This document shows, one piece after another, positions 18,753-29,070 of a DNA stretch of 64,000 bases. The notes under the pieces are model-generated. The model did no database searches and had not been told where the DNA came from. It saw only the letters and a list, made by a program, of their open reading frames with translations. This stretch comes from an uncultured Paracoccaceae bacterium (GTDB taxonomy: Bacteria > Pseudomonadota > Alphaproteobacteria > Rhodobacterales > Rhodobacteraceae). The stretch lies in contig CANMPL010000001.1 in assembly GCA_947499715.1 (NCBI GenBank), positions 248,001 to 312,000 of the forward strand. Reading direction: 5' to 3'. Positions within the stretch are counted from its first letter, which is position 1. Each line of letters starts with the position of its first letter. The position numbers and the translations under genes are program-made.

Positions 18753-20981
18753 ATGTCAAAGACACTGCAACTTCAAGTATCGGGACTGTCCTGCGCGTCA
18801 TGCGTTGGGCGGGTCGAAACTGCGTTGATGGCCGACCCTGCCGTGCAGGCGGCCTCTGTCAACCTTGCGACCCGCACAGCATTTGTGACCTACACAGAGG
18901 GCGGCACGACAGCAGCGGCGCTGGCGGACCATGTGGCAAAGGCAGGTTATGCTGCCGAGGTCGCGCCCACTGATCCCCAGATTGACCAAACCGCAAAAGA
19001 AGCGAACGCGTTAAGGCGGGCAACCATGATCGCGGCTGCGCTGACGCTCCCGGTTGTGGTGTTAGAGATGGGCGGCCATTTGTTCCCCGCATTTCACCAT
19101 CTGATTGGGCGTACAATCGGGCATCAGACCAGCTGGATCATTCAATGCGTGCTGACCACCCTTGTTCTGATTGGCCCCGGACGGGTGTTCTTTCGGGCAG
19201 GCGTCCCCGCCCTGTTGCGCGGCGCGCCAGAGATGAATGCACTGGTGGTCTTGGGCACATCTGCGGCTTGGGGGTATTCAACACTGGCGCTTTTGGCCCC
19301 CGGTTTGTTCCCCGCTGGCACGCGCGCCGTGTTCTTCGAAGCCGCTGCGGTGATTACCACGCTAATCCTTTTGGGGCGCTGGCTAGAGGCGCGGGCCAAG
19401 GGCCGCACTGGCGCGGCGATCCGGCGTCTGGCCGGTTTGCGCCCTGCGACGGCCCGCGTGATCCGCAACGACAAGACCGTCGAACTGCCGCTTGATCAGG
19501 TGCGTATCGGGGATGTTCTTACGGTCAAACCTGGTGAACGTCTGCCCGTCGACGGCAAGGTGACAGACGGGCAATCCTGGGTCGATGAAAGCATGCTGAG
19601 CGGCGAACCCGCACCGGTCGAAAAGACCATCGGCGCGGCTGTCACTGGCGGCACCGTCAACGGCAACGGCGCCTTTCGGTATCGGGCGACCGCCGTGGGT
19701 GAGGCGACCGTGCTGTCGCAAATCATCCAGATGGTGTCTCAGGCGCAGGGCGCGAAGCTGCCCGTTCAGGCGCTGGTCGACAAGATCACCCGCATCTTCG
19801 TGCCGATTGTCATGGCACTCAGCGTGCTGACTGTTCTTGCTTGGCTGGTGTTTGGTCCCGATCCTGCGCTGGCCTTTGCGCTGGTTGCAGGTGTCTCTGT
19901 CCTGATTATCGCCTGCCCCTGCGCGATGGGCCTTGCGACGCCCACGTCTATCATCGTGGGCATTGGGCGCGCGGCAGAGATGGGCGTGCTGTTTCGCAAG
20001 GGCGACGCGCTGCAATCCATGGATACCGTCGGCATCGTGGCCTTTGACAAGACCGGCACCCTGACCGAAGGGCGCCCGGAACTGACCACCTTGCGGCTTG
20101 CACCGGACCAAAGCCGCGACACCATTCTGCCAATCCTTGCAGCGGTTGAGGCGCAGTCCGAACATCCAATCGCCCAAGCCATCCTGCGCGCCGCCGACGA
20201 CGCCCCCCTGCCCGACGTCACTGACTTTGCGGCCATCACCGGTATGGGCGCGCGTGCCCGCGTTGACGGTGTCGACGTCCTGATCGGGGCAGATCGTCTG
20301 TTTGCTAGCCGTGGCATTGCGCTGGGCGATTTGTCGGCCGCTGGTGCGGAAATCGCAGCATCCGGGGCAACCCCGCTTTATGCCGCAATTGCCGGACAGG
20401 CCGTTGCCGCCATCGGTGTTTCCGACCCGGTCAAGACGACAACGGCAGATGCGATAAAGGCGCTGCACGAGCGGGGGCTGAAGGTCGCGATGATCACCGG
20501 CGACAATCAAACCACCGCAGATGTGATTGCCCGCGACCTTGGCATCGACCATGTGGTGGCAGAGGTTTTGCCCGACGGCAAAGTTGCGGCCCTGAACAAC
20601 CTGCGCGATCAGCATGGGGCTATTGCCTTTGTGGGCGACGGCATCAACGACGCCCCAGCCCTTGCCACCGCAGACGTCGGCATCGCGGTCGGAAATGGCA
20701 CCGATGTTGCCATTGAAGCGGCGGATGTGGTCCTGATGTCAGGCGCGATAACCGGTGTGGCGACGGCCCTTTCGCTCAGCCGCGCGACCATGCGCAACAT
20801 CCGCCAGAACCTGTTTTGGGCCTTCGCCTACAATGCCGCCCTGATCCCCGTGGCCGCAGGCGTGCTATATCCGCTTCTCGGGGTGACGCTGTCGCCAATG
20901 CTGGCCGGTGGGGCCATGGCGCTGTCGTCGGTTTTTGTCGTCAGCAATGCATTGCGGCTACGCACGACCGCATTGCGCTAG
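18753..20981 (+). CDS. copA: Heavy-metal (Cu+-type) translocating P1B-ATPase
   Basis: 742 aa; N-terminal [45 protein letters not shown]. Confidence 0.93.
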   Translation: MSKTLQLQVSGLSCASCVGRVETALMADPAVQAASVNLATRTAFVTYTEGGTTAAALADHVAKAGYAAEVAPTDPQIDQTAKEANALRRATMIAAALTLPVVVLEMGGHLFPAFHHLIGRTIGHQTSWIIQCVLTTLVLIGPGRVFFRAGVPALLRGAPEMNALVVLGTSAAWGYSTLALLAPGLFPAGTRAVFFEAAAVITTLILLGRWLEARAKGRTGAAIRRLAGLRPATARVIRNDKTVELPLDQVRIGDVLTVKPGERLPVDGKVTDGQSWVDESMLSGEPAPVEKTIGAAVTGGTVNGNGAFRYRATAVGEATVLSQIIQMVSQAQGAKLPVQALVDKITRIFVPIVMALSVLTVLAWLVFGPDPALAFALVAGVSVLIIACPCAMGLATPTSIIVGIGRAAEMGVLFRKGDALQSMDTVGIVAFDKTGTLTEGRPELTTLRLAPDQSRDTILPILAAVEAQSEHPIAQAILRAADDAPLPDVTDFAAITGMGARARVDGVDVLIGADRLFASRGIALGDLSAAGAEIAASGATPLYAAIAGQAVAAIGVSDPVKTTTADAIKALHERGLKVAMITGDNQTTADVIARDLGIDHVVAEVLPDGKVAALNNLRDQHGAIAFVGDGINDAPALATADVGIAVGNGTDVAIEAADVVLMSGAITGVATALSLSRATMRNIRQNLFWAFAYNAALIPVAAGVLYPLLGVTLSPMLAGGAMALSSVFVVSNALRLRTTALR

Positions 20982-21943
20982 AACGCCACCTCAATCGCGC
21001 TGCCTTGCGCGATCGCAAGATCAAGCACCACACTGGCAACCGCAAGATCCTGCAACCCGACGCCAGTGCCATCGAACAAAGTGATCTCGTCCGCGCTGCT
21101 GCGGCCCGGATGATCCGCGTTGATGACCGCACCAATCTCAACAAGATCCTTGGCATTGATAAGCCCGGCGGCAATCGCGTGCTGCGCCTCTCCGATTGTG
21201 GTGGATTGGGCGATTTCGTCAGTGAAAACAGTGGCGTGGGCCAATATGGCCGCTTCGACCTCTTGCTTGCCTTTCGTGTCGGTCCCCATACAGGCAATAT
21301 GGGTGCCGGGCCTGACCTGTGCGTCAGACAGGATCGCCGCGTGTGACGAGGCGATGGTGATGATCACATCCGCCTCTGACGCCAATGTCGGCAGATTGAC
21401 CGCCTCAAACGGCAGGCCCAGCGCGTCAGCACATGTTGCCAGACGCGCCAGTTTTTCAGGGCTGCGGTTCCAGCCAACGACCTTTTCAAAATTGCGCTGC
21501 TTCACCGCCGCTTGCATCTGAAAGACCGATTGGTGGCCCGCACCGATGATCCCCAAAACCTTGGAATCCTCTCGCGCCAAATGCTTGATCGACACGGCAG
21601 ATGCAGCGGCCGTGCGCAATGCTGTCAGCAAATTGCCCCCCACGACTGCGCGGCACTGTCCCGTATCGGCATCAAACAGAAACACCGTGGATTGGTGATT
21701 GGTCAGACCCTTATCCGCATTTCCCGGCCAATAGCCGCCGGATTTCAGACCCAGGGCCAGGCCCTTGCGGTCAAACCCGGACTTAAAGCCATAAAGTGCG
21801 CCAGCATGGCCAATGTCTTCTCGGATCACCGGGAAATTATAGGCGTCCTTGCTAGCCATGGCCGCAAAAACGCTTTCGATTGCGGCAAAGGCCGCTTCTG
21901 GCGTCATCAGCCCTGCGATGTCCTTTTCTGGCACGATAAACAT
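20978..21943 (-). CDS. bhcD: Iminosuccinate reductase (ornithine cyclodeaminase/mu-crystallin family), beta-hydroxyaspartate cycle
   Basis: 321 aa OCD-family protein ([39 protein letters not shown]) as the last gene of a bhcABCD-order cluster. Confidence 0.88.
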   Translation of the reverse strand: MFIVPEKDIAGLMTPEAAFAAIESVFAAMASKDAYNFPVIREDIGHAGALYGFKSGFDRKGLALGLKSGGYWPGNADKGLTNHQSTVFLFDADTGQCRAVVGGNLLTALRTAAASAVSIKHLAREDSKVLGIIGAGHQSVFQMQAAVKQRNFEKVVGWNRSPEKLARLATCADALGLPFEAVNLPTLASEADVIITIASSHAAILSDAQVRPGTHIACMGTDTKGKQEVEAAILAHATVFTDEIAQSTTIGEAQHAIAAGLINAKDLVEIGAVINADHPGRSSADEITLFDGTGVGLQDLAVASVVLDLAIAQGSAIEVAF

Positions 21944-21946
21944 GGA

Positions 21947-23110
21947 TCAGAACGCCTTCCCACGGGCCGAGACGGGCCAAATAGTTTCAACCTTGCCGTC
22001 ACGGACGCCCACATACCAATCATGGACATTGCAGGTTGGGTCGCAGTGGCCCGGCACAAGACGCAGCTTGTCGTTGACCGAGAGTACGCCATGCGGGTCC
22101 GCCACCACGCCATGTTCATCCGAGCATTTGACGTATGTGACATCGGTGCGACCAAAGATCACGGGCAGACCGCTATCCACCGACTGCGCCTTGAGGCCCG
22201 CATCAACGATGGCTTTGTCCGCTTTTGCATGGCTCATTACGCTGGTCAGAATGAACAGCGCATTTTCCCATTCGCCATTGTCGATCCGGTTGCCATCCTT
22301 ATCCAGAATCCGGCCATAATCGGCGTCCATGAAGGCATAAGATCCGCATTGCAGTTCGTTGAACACGCCAGAGGCGCTTTCAAAATAGTAGGATCCCGTG
22401 CCACCACCGCCAACGATATCGCAGTCCAGGCCAGCCGCCTTGAGCATCGCGACGCTTTCGCGCACCTGATCAATGGCGATTTGTGTCTTTTCCTGACGAT
22501 CCGCATAGGTATCAAGGTGCTGCATCGCGCCTTGATAGGCTTGGATGCCTGCAAATTTCAGCCCCTCTGCGGCGGCAATCGCAAGGGCAAGGTCCACGAC
22601 AGGTTGTCCGTATTGCACGCCACATCGCCCCGCGCCCACGTCGATTTCAACAAGACATTCAATCTGGTTCCCGTGCTTTGTTGCGGCAGCGGACAGGTCC
22701 GCCACATTGGCCAGATCGTCCACACAACAGATAGCGCGCGCGCCATGATTTGGGATCCGCGCAAGCCGGTCGATTTTGGCGGGATCGCGCACTTGATTGG
22801 ACACCAGCACGTCCTTGATACCGCCTCGGGCAAAGACTTCCGCCTCGCTCACTTTTTGGCAGCAAACGCCGCAGGACCCACCAAGACGTTCTTGCAGCAA
22901 TGCCACATCAACCGACTTGTGCATCTTGCCATGAACGCGGTGCCGCATCCCGTGGCTCGCCGCAAAGTCGCCCATCTTCTTGATGTTCCGTTCCAGCGCG
23001 TTGAGGTCCAGCACAAGCGCTGGCGTCTGGATATCCTCGGCGTCCATACCCGGCAATGCGGGCACATCATAACCAACTTCAAGACCTTCAAGTTTCGTAA
23101 TCGCGTTCAT
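21947..23110 (-). CDS. bhcC: Beta-hydroxyaspartate aldolase (D-threonine aldolase-like, fold-type III PLP)
   Basis: From internal ATG: MNAITKLEGLEVGYDVPALPGMDAEDIQTPALVLDLNALERNIKKMGDFAASHGMRHRVHGKMHKS...; position within the bhc cluster. Confidence 0.9.
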   Translation of the reverse strand: MNAITKLEGLEVGYDVPALPGMDAEDIQTPALVLDLNALERNIKKMGDFAASHGMRHRVHGKMHKSVDVALLQERLGGSCGVCCQKVSEAEVFARGGIKDVLVSNQVRDPAKIDRLARIPNHGARAICCVDDLANVADLSAAATKHGNQIECLVEIDVGAGRCGVQYGQPVVDLALAIAAAEGLKFAGIQAYQGAMQHLDTYADRQEKTQIAIDQVRESVAMLKAAGLDCDIVGGGGTGSYYFESASGVFNELQCGSYAFMDADYGRILDKDGNRIDNGEWENALFILTSVMSHAKADKAIVDAGLKAQSVDSGLPVIFGRTDVTYVKCSDEHGVVADPHGVLSVNDKLRLVPGHCDPTCNVHDWYVGVRDGKVETIWPVSARGKAF

Positions 23111-23123
23111 CGCATTGTCCCTT

Positions 23124-24095
23124 TCACTGAAGCCATGGCAGCGTGTCGAGGTCGACATTCCCGCCCGTGATGATTACCCCGACCCGCTTTCCCGCGAACC
23201 GGTCTTTGTTCTTAAGGATGGTCGCCAGCGGCACGGCACAGCTTGCCTCCATCACGATTTTCATGCGTTGCCACGTCAGCTTCATCGCCGCGATGATCTC
23301 ATCCTCGGACGCCGTCAGAATGTCGGTGACGTGATTGCTGACAAAGTGCCAGGTCAGCTCTTTCAGGGGTACCTTTAGACCGTCGGCAATCGTCACTGGG
23401 GCGTCATCGGCAATGATGTGGCCCGCCTTGAAACTGCGATAGGCATCGTCCGCCTGTTCCGGTTCTGACGCGATGATCTTAACGTCTGGCGCGATATTCG
23501 ACAGCGTCAGACAGGTGCCGGAAATCATGCCGCCGCCGCCGATTGGCGCAACAACCATGTCCAGCCCGTCGGTCTGTTCCATCAGCTCGCGCGCACAAGT
23601 CCCCTGACCAGCGATGACCCTTGGGTCATTATAAGGATGCACGAAATTGCCCCCTGTCGCTGCCCGAACATCAGCAAAAACGGCCTCACGCGATGACGTG
23701 GACGGCTCACATTCTGTAATGATACCACCATAGCCTTTGACTGCGTCCTTCTTTGCTTGCGGCGCCGTGCGCGGCATCACCACATTGCAGGGGATGCCTC
23801 TACGCCCCGCAGCGTAGGACAGGGATAAAGCATGATTTCCTGAACTATGTGTGCACACACCCTTTTGGGCTTCTGCATCCGACAATCCGAACACCGCGTT
23901 AGACGCACCGCGCACCTTAAAAGCGCCCGCCTTTTGAAAATTCTCGCATTTAAAGAACAATCGCGCGCCGGTCAGATCATTCAGATAGGACGACGTCAGA
24001 ACGGGTGTCCTGTGGATATGTGGCCGGATCCTGTCATGGGCGTCCAGCACGTCCTGAAAGGTCGGGATTGTCAGGTCAGGGTTATCCAACATCAC
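23124..24095 (-). CDS. bhcB: Beta-hydroxyaspartate dehydratase (threonine/serine dehydratase-like PLP enzyme)
   Basis: 323 aa; FFKCENFQKAGAFKVRGASNA, THSSGNHALSLSYAA, PIGGGGMISG. Confidence 0.9.
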   Translation of the reverse strand: MMLDNPDLTIPTFQDVLDAHDRIRPHIHRTPVLTSSYLNDLTGARLFFKCENFQKAGAFKVRGASNAVFGLSDAEAQKGVCTHSSGNHALSLSYAAGRRGIPCNVVMPRTAPQAKKDAVKGYGGIITECEPSTSSREAVFADVRAATGGNFVHPYNDPRVIAGQGTCARELMEQTDGLDMVVAPIGGGGMISGTCLTLSNIAPDVKIIASEPEQADDAYRSFKAGHIIADDAPVTIADGLKVPLKELTWHFVSNHVTDILTASEDEIIAAMKLTWQRMKIVMEASCAVPLATILKNKDRFAGKRVGVIITGGNVDLDTLPWLQ

Positions 24096-25282
24096 GCTGC
24101 CGCCCTCACCGAAATCTCAAGCGTGCCGCGATAGTATTCCTGCGCCGCCGCGACGCCTGACCCGAGCTCGATATCAAGGCCCAGATCGACCATGCACATT
24201 TCAGCGGTGGCAATACCTGACAGGGCCATCACATCGGTCATCGACCCTAGGTGGCCGATGCGGAACACCTTGCCCGCGACCTCGCCCAGCCCCACACCAA
24301 ACGCCACGCCATAGCTTTCCGCGGCCCGCGTTACGATATTGGTCGCGTTGAAGCCTTCGGGCGTCCTGATCGCACTCACCGTATCGGAATAAAGGTCAGG
24401 GGACGCGGCACAAAGCTCCAGCCCCCATGCGCCAACAGCATGTCGCACACCTGTTGCGATCCGCGTGTGGCGCGCAAAGACGTGATCAAGCCCCTCAGTC
24501 AGCAATGTCTCACAGGCAAGGCGGAGACCGTTCATCAACCCAACCGCAGGCGTGTAGGGATAGGCGTTGTTGTCATACCCCTTTGCCATATCGGTGATGT
24601 CGAAAAAGGTGCGCGGCAAGGTCGCTGTCTTTTGCGCGTGAAGTGCCTTTGCGCTAAACCCCACAATCGCCAGACCAGCAGGCAACATAAAGCCTTTTTG
24701 CGACCCGGTGACCGCAACATCGACACCCCATTCATCAAACCGAAAATCCATCGACCCGATGGAGCTGACGCCATCCACAAACAGCATCGCCGGATGCGCG
24801 GCGTCGTTCAACGCCTTGCGGACCGCCGCAATGTCAGACGTCACACCTGTTGCGGTTTCATTATGCGTGGCCAAAACGGCTTTGATTTGGTGGCTTTTGT
24901 CGGCGGCAAGGATCTCTGCATAAGTCGCAACCGGAATACCGTCTCCCCAGGCTGCCTCGACCACCTGCATGTCCAGCCCATGCCGCGTGCACATATCGAT
25001 CCAACGATGGCTGAACATCCCGTTCCGGGCAGCCAGAACCTTGTCACCGGCGGACAACGTATTCGTCAGCGCCGTTTCCCAACCACCCGTTCCGGTCGAC
25101 GGAAAAATGAAGATCTCTGCCGTTTCGCTTTTCATGACCTCTTGCACGCCGGCGCGGGCCGGATGCAAAATCTGCCCAAACAGTGGCGAGCGGTGGTCAA
25201 TCGTTGGCATATCGCAAGCCTTACGGATCGCCTCTGGCATGTTGGTCGGGCCGGGAATGAAGACCGGGTTTTGAAAACTCAT
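24092..25282 (-). CDS. bhcA: Aspartate-glyoxylate aminotransferase (class V)
   Basis: 396 aa; FIPGPTNMPEAIRKACDMPTIDHRSPLFG, TGSQKGFMLPAGLA; first gene divergent from the IclR regulator. Confidence 0.9.
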   Translation of the reverse strand: MSFQNPVFIPGPTNMPEAIRKACDMPTIDHRSPLFGQILHPARAGVQEVMKSETAEIFIFPSTGTGGWETALTNTLSAGDKVLAARNGMFSHRWIDMCTRHGLDMQVVEAAWGDGIPVATYAEILAADKSHQIKAVLATHNETATGVTSDIAAVRKALNDAAHPAMLFVDGVSSIGSMDFRFDEWGVDVAVTGSQKGFMLPAGLAIVGFSAKALHAQKTATLPRTFFDITDMAKGYDNNAYPYTPAVGLMNGLRLACETLLTEGLDHVFARHTRIATGVRHAVGAWGLELCAASPDLYSDTVSAIRTPEGFNATNIVTRAAESYGVAFGVGLGEVAGKVFRIGHLGSMTDVMALSGIATAEMCMVDLGLDIELGSGVAAAQEYYRGTLEISVRAAA

Positions 25283-25344
25283 CGGAATCTCCTTTGTGAT
25301 TCTGCGGTCAACCTAGCCACCTGTTGTGCACCACACAATTTTTT

Positions 25345-25359
25345 TGAAATCATTTTTCA
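25345..25359. promoter_or_regulatory. Candidate BhcR operator 1 (TGAAA-N5-TTTCA, extended arms)
   Basis: TTTTTGAAA tcatt TTTCAAAAA at 25341-25363, in the bhcA/bhcR divergent intergenic region. Confidence 0.5.
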
Positions 25360-25415
25360 AAAACCGAGTGAGCCAGAAATTGTTTTATTGTCAGTCGGTT
25401 AAATTTTTCATATTA

Positions 25416-25430
25416 TGAAATTGATTTTCA
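25416..25430. promoter_or_regulatory. Candidate BhcR operator 2 (TGAAA-N5-TTTCA)
   Basis: TGAAA ttgat TTTCA, same half-sites and spacer length as operator 1, just upstream of bhcR. Overlaps a second palindrome TTTCATA-t-TATGAAA (25406-25420). Confidence 0.5.
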
Positions 25431-25445
25431 AAACTGGAATAAACA

Positions 25446-26300
25446 ATGGAAAACACCGACCGCCGCGCCCGTGGACGCCCCCGCGATTGGGACGACAAGA
25501 CCGAACAAAATACGATAAAGGCACTGGACCGTGCCATGGTCGTGTTTGAACGCCTGAGCGAGATGGGCGGCGCAACCTTATCAGAACTTGCCGCCGACCT
25601 TGGCCAAGCACCAGCGAGCGTCTACCGCGTGCTTGTCACCCTCGAAGGCCGCAGCCTGGTGGATTTCGAACAGGCCAACCAGACATGGCACATCGGTGCG
25701 CGCGCCTTCCTGATTGGTGCCCGCTTCCTGCGTCGCAGCAGTCTTGCAGAACGTGCCCGTCCGATCTTGCGTCACCTGATGGAGGAAACCGGCGAAACGG
25801 CGAACCTTGGCATCGCGCGAGACGCGCATGTGTTGTTCGTCAGTCAGGTCGAAACTCACGCCAGCATCCGCGCTTTCTTTCCGCCCGGCACGCTGTCACC
25901 GATGCACGCCTCTGGCATTGGCAAGGCATTGATGGCGCAGATGGACAAGGATCGCCTTGCCCGCCTGTTTGCCAACCGCGCATTTGAGGCGTTCACACCA
26001 AAGACATTCAACGACCTCGCCGCAATGGCCTCTGATTTGTCTGCGACCCGCGACCGGGGTTACGCGTTTGATGACGAGGAACGCAATATCGGCATGCGTT
26101 GTATCGCCGCGCCGATCTTTGATCATCTCGGCGAAGCAATTGCCGGGATATCCGTGTCTGGACCGACAAGCCGCGTGCAGGACGATGCTGTGCCAGTCCT
26201 TTCCGACGCCGTCAGAACCGCCGCACAGGCCCTGTCAAAGGCTATGGGTGCGCCGTTGGGCGAAGATTCTCACCTGACTGCTACTGAACCAGATCAATAA
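25446..26300 (+). CDS. bhcR: IclR-family transcriptional regulator of the bhc cluster
   Basis: 284 aa; wHTH (GGATLSELAADLGQAPASVYRVLVTLE) plus IclR effector domain (HASGIGKALMA, IAAPIFDHLGEAIAGISVSGP); divergent from bhcA. Confidence 0.9.
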   Translation: MENTDRRARGRPRDWDDKTEQNTIKALDRAMVVFERLSEMGGATLSELAADLGQAPASVYRVLVTLEGRSLVDFEQANQTWHIGARAFLIGARFLRRSSLAERARPILRHLMEETGETANLGIARDAHVLFVSQVETHASIRAFFPPGTLSPMHASGIGKALMAQMDKDRLARLFANRAFEAFTPKTFNDLAAMASDLSATRDRGYAFDDEERNIGMRCIAAPIFDHLGEAIAGISVSGPTSRVQDDAVPVLSDAVRTAAQALSKAMGAPLGEDSHLTATEPDQ

Positions 26301-26342
26301 GAACTCAAATTTAATCCTTAACCGACATGTTCCACCAATGAT

Positions 26343-28406
26343 GTGGGAATCACGGATTTGAAATTCATGACGGCGATGAAACGCCTGGTTTTCGAGAGCA
26401 CCCAGCACGTGCGACCCGAACACCTTTGGCGGCGTTATGTCCTTGGCATGACGTCAGTTGTGTTGCTTGTCGCGGCCGCGCATGAAGCCCACAGATCGAC
26501 CATCGACAAAAGCGCCGTCGACGCCCGGTTTATCGAGACAGCTGGCGAAATGCAGATGTTGAGCCAGCGCATTCTTTTGCACGCCCTTGAACTCAAAAGC
26601 CGCGACAACACACAGACAGACCTTCTGGACCTCAGCGTTGATATTGACAGATTTGCCGCAATACATGCGGCATTGATACGCAAATCCGACCTGACGCCGG
26701 CATTAAACGCGGCCTACTTTGATGAACCGCTGCGCGCTGACGCACAGGTGAATTCATTCATCGACGCCGCGCGCGATGTGGTGCGCAGCGTCAATCAAGA
26801 CATCTCGGTTGATCCTGCACTTAGCGCATTGATGGATCTGGGACATAATGAACTTGTCGAGACGCTCGATCTGATCGTCGACCTCTACGTCGATGCAACC
26901 GAGGCGAGCACAGACACATTGCGCAACCTGCAATCCATGACGCTGGCCGCAGTGATTGTTGCGTTGCTTTTGCAGGCCCTCTTTATCTATCTGCCGGCGC
27001 ATTTGTCGGTGACCGCCAAAATTCGGGACCTGCGCAAAAGCGCCCGAAACTTACGGATCAACCAATCGCAATTGCGCTTGTCCAACCTTGCCCTGCAAAA
27101 GGCCGCGACCCATGACACTTTGACGGAACTGCCCAACCGCATGTTCCTGATCGAACGCCTGACAGAAGCGCTCAAAAAGAAGGATGCCGGATTAAGCGTG
27201 CTGCACCTCGACATTGATCGCTTTCGCGGGATCAATGATGCCGCGGGGGAGGCTATTGGCGATCAGGTCCTTTGTCGGGTCCGGGACATTTTGATCGAAT
27301 TTGCGGGGTCAGAGTTTTGTTTGGCCCGCACGGGTGGCAACCAATTCATGATCATGACCGATGGCGACCCTGAACAGTTGGCTGATGACATCGGCAAGGC
27401 ATTCGAAGACCCGCTTCAACTATCGGGCCGCACCTATCAGATCGGGTTTTGCATCGGTTATGCCACGTCTGATGCGGGCACGGTCGACGCGATGACGCTG
27501 ATATCAAACGCTGAATTTGCGCTGAAAGCCGCCAAAGACGAAGGGCGCGCTGCTGTAGTGGCCTTTTCAAAATCGCTGCGCGAGGCCCGCGACGAAAACG
27601 ACCAGCTTGCGCGCGAAATCGCGGGCGCCATGCAAGACGGCCAGATCGTTCCGTACTTTCAACCACAGATCAACCTGCAAGACATGTCACTTGCTGGGAT
27701 AGAGGTTCTGGCCCGCTGGAATCACCCCACGCGCGGTCTGGTGCCGCCGGATGTCTTTCTTCCACTTGCAAGGACCGAAGGGTTGACCCGCGCGCTTGAC
27801 CAACTGATTTGGTCGAAAGCGATGCGCCAGTTCCAAATCTGGACAAAGGCCGGATGCGAAATCCCGCGCATTTCGCTGAACGCCGCGCCCGACACCATCG
27901 CCGATCCGCGCATCGTTCCGCGGCTCATGGTGGATATGACGGCCTATGGGCTCACCCCGGAAAACATTGTGATCGAGGTTTTGGAAACCACATTTATCGG
28001 CAGTATCCATGATGCTGCCGCGATCAATATTGAACGGCTTATTGCGGCAGGCGTCACCATTGAACTTGACGATTTTGGCACCGGCTATGCATCCCTGTCC
28101 AAACTCATCCAGCTTAGCTTGTCTGGCATTAAGCTTGACCGCTCGCTTATTCATCCGCTGCCCTCACAAAACGCCGAAAGCATTGTGCGGGCCATGTTGG
28201 CCATCGCTAACGAAATGTCACTGCATGTTGTCGCCGAAGGCATAGAGACGGACGCGCAGGCAGAATACCTGCGGGACGTCGGCTGTGAGATTGGCCAGGG
28301 ATTCGGCTTTGGCCGCCCCATGCCAGCGGCGGATTTCGTGGACTGGCTCGCCTCCCATGACGCACAGTCGCGCAGGAAATCCGCGCAAGCCGCGCTCCGG
28401 GCTTGA
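26343..28406 (+). CDS. Membrane sensor with PilJ-like N-terminus, degenerate GGDEF and EAL domain
   Basis: 687 aa; two TM regions flank a sensor with MQMLSQRI; GGDEF-like LARTGGNQFMIM; EAL-like EVLARWNHP, ELDDFGTGYASL, VVAEGIET. Confidence 0.9.
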   Translation: MGITDLKFMTAMKRLVFESTQHVRPEHLWRRYVLGMTSVVLLVAAAHEAHRSTIDKSAVDARFIETAGEMQMLSQRILLHALELKSRDNTQTDLLDLSVDIDRFAAIHAALIRKSDLTPALNAAYFDEPLRADAQVNSFIDAARDVVRSVNQDISVDPALSALMDLGHNELVETLDLIVDLYVDATEASTDTLRNLQSMTLAAVIVALLLQALFIYLPAHLSVTAKIRDLRKSARNLRINQSQLRLSNLALQKAATHDTLTELPNRMFLIERLTEALKKKDAGLSVLHLDIDRFRGINDAAGEAIGDQVLCRVRDILIEFAGSEFCLARTGGNQFMIMTDGDPEQLADDIGKAFEDPLQLSGRTYQIGFCIGYATSDAGTVDAMTLISNAEFALKAAKDEGRAAVVAFSKSLREARDENDQLAREIAGAMQDGQIVPYFQPQINLQDMSLAGIEVLARWNHPTRGLVPPDVFLPLARTEGLTRALDQLIWSKAMRQFQIWTKAGCEIPRISLNAAPDTIADPRIVPRLMVDMTAYGLTPENIVIEVLETTFIGSIHDAAAINIERLIAAGVTIELDDFGTGYASLSKLIQLSLSGIKLDRSLIHPLPSQNAESIVRAMLAIANEMSLHVVAEGIETDAQAEYLRDVGCEIGQGFGFGRPMPAADFVDWLASHDAQSRRKSAQAALRA

Positions 28407-28458
28407 GAACACAAGCGCCAGACCGTATCTGAAGTGAAACCACCCGATTGGATGCCCT

Positions 28459-29070
28459 ATGGCCAACTACCTTTATCAAAACGATCTGCCTGACGGTCTG
28501 GACCTTGGTCCTGTCGTCGCAATCGACTGCGAAACGATGGGTCTGAACCCGCACCGCGATCGGCTTTGCCTGATCCAAATGTCAGGTGGTGATGGAAATT
28601 GTCACCTTGTTCAGGTCAGCAAAGGGCAGACCGCTGCCCCCAATCTTTGCGCGATGTTGGAAAACCCTGACGTGCTCAAGCTGTTCCATTTTGGCCGCTT
28701 TGATATTGCCGCCCTGATGCACGCCTTCGGCGCAACAACGGCACCGGTTTACTGCACCAAGATTGCATCGAAACTCGTGCGCACCTTTACTGATCGCCAC
28801 GGGTTGAAGAACCTGTTGCAGGAATTGGTCGGTATCGACATTTCCAAGCATCAACAGCAAAGCGATTGGGGCGCCGAAACCCTGACCGAGGCCCAGCTTG
28901 AATATGCCGCGTCCGACGTGCTCTATCTGCATAAGTTACGCGATGTGCTGGACGGAAAACTCGCCCGAGAGGGCCGGACCGACATAGCGCAATCCTGCTT
29001 TAATTTCCTGCCGACGCGCGCACGACTTGATCTTGCGGGCTGGCCCGAAATCGACATCTTTTCGCACTGA
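28459..29070 (+). CDS. rnd: Ribonuclease D-like 3'-5' exonuclease (exonuclease domain only)
   Basis: 203 aa; VAIDCETMGL, FHFGRFDIAAL, YAASDVLYLHKL. Confidence 0.88.
   Translation: MANYLYQNDLPDGLDLGPVVAIDCETMGLNPHRDRLCLIQMSGGDGNCHLVQVSKGQTAAPNLCAMLENPDVLKLFHFGRFDIAALMHAFGATTAPVYCTKIASKLVRTFTDRHGLKNLLQELVGIDISKHQQQSDWGAETLTEAQLEYAASDVLYLHKLRDVLDGKLAREGRTDIAQSCFNFLPTRARLDLAGWPEIDIFSH

Noticed and set aside
19383-20615. 410-aa minus-strand ORF
   Set aside because: Antisense to copA, whose P-type ATPase motifs are intact.
21512-23170. 552-aa plus-strand ORF
   Set aside because: Antisense to bhcC and part of bhcD, which have clear family motifs.
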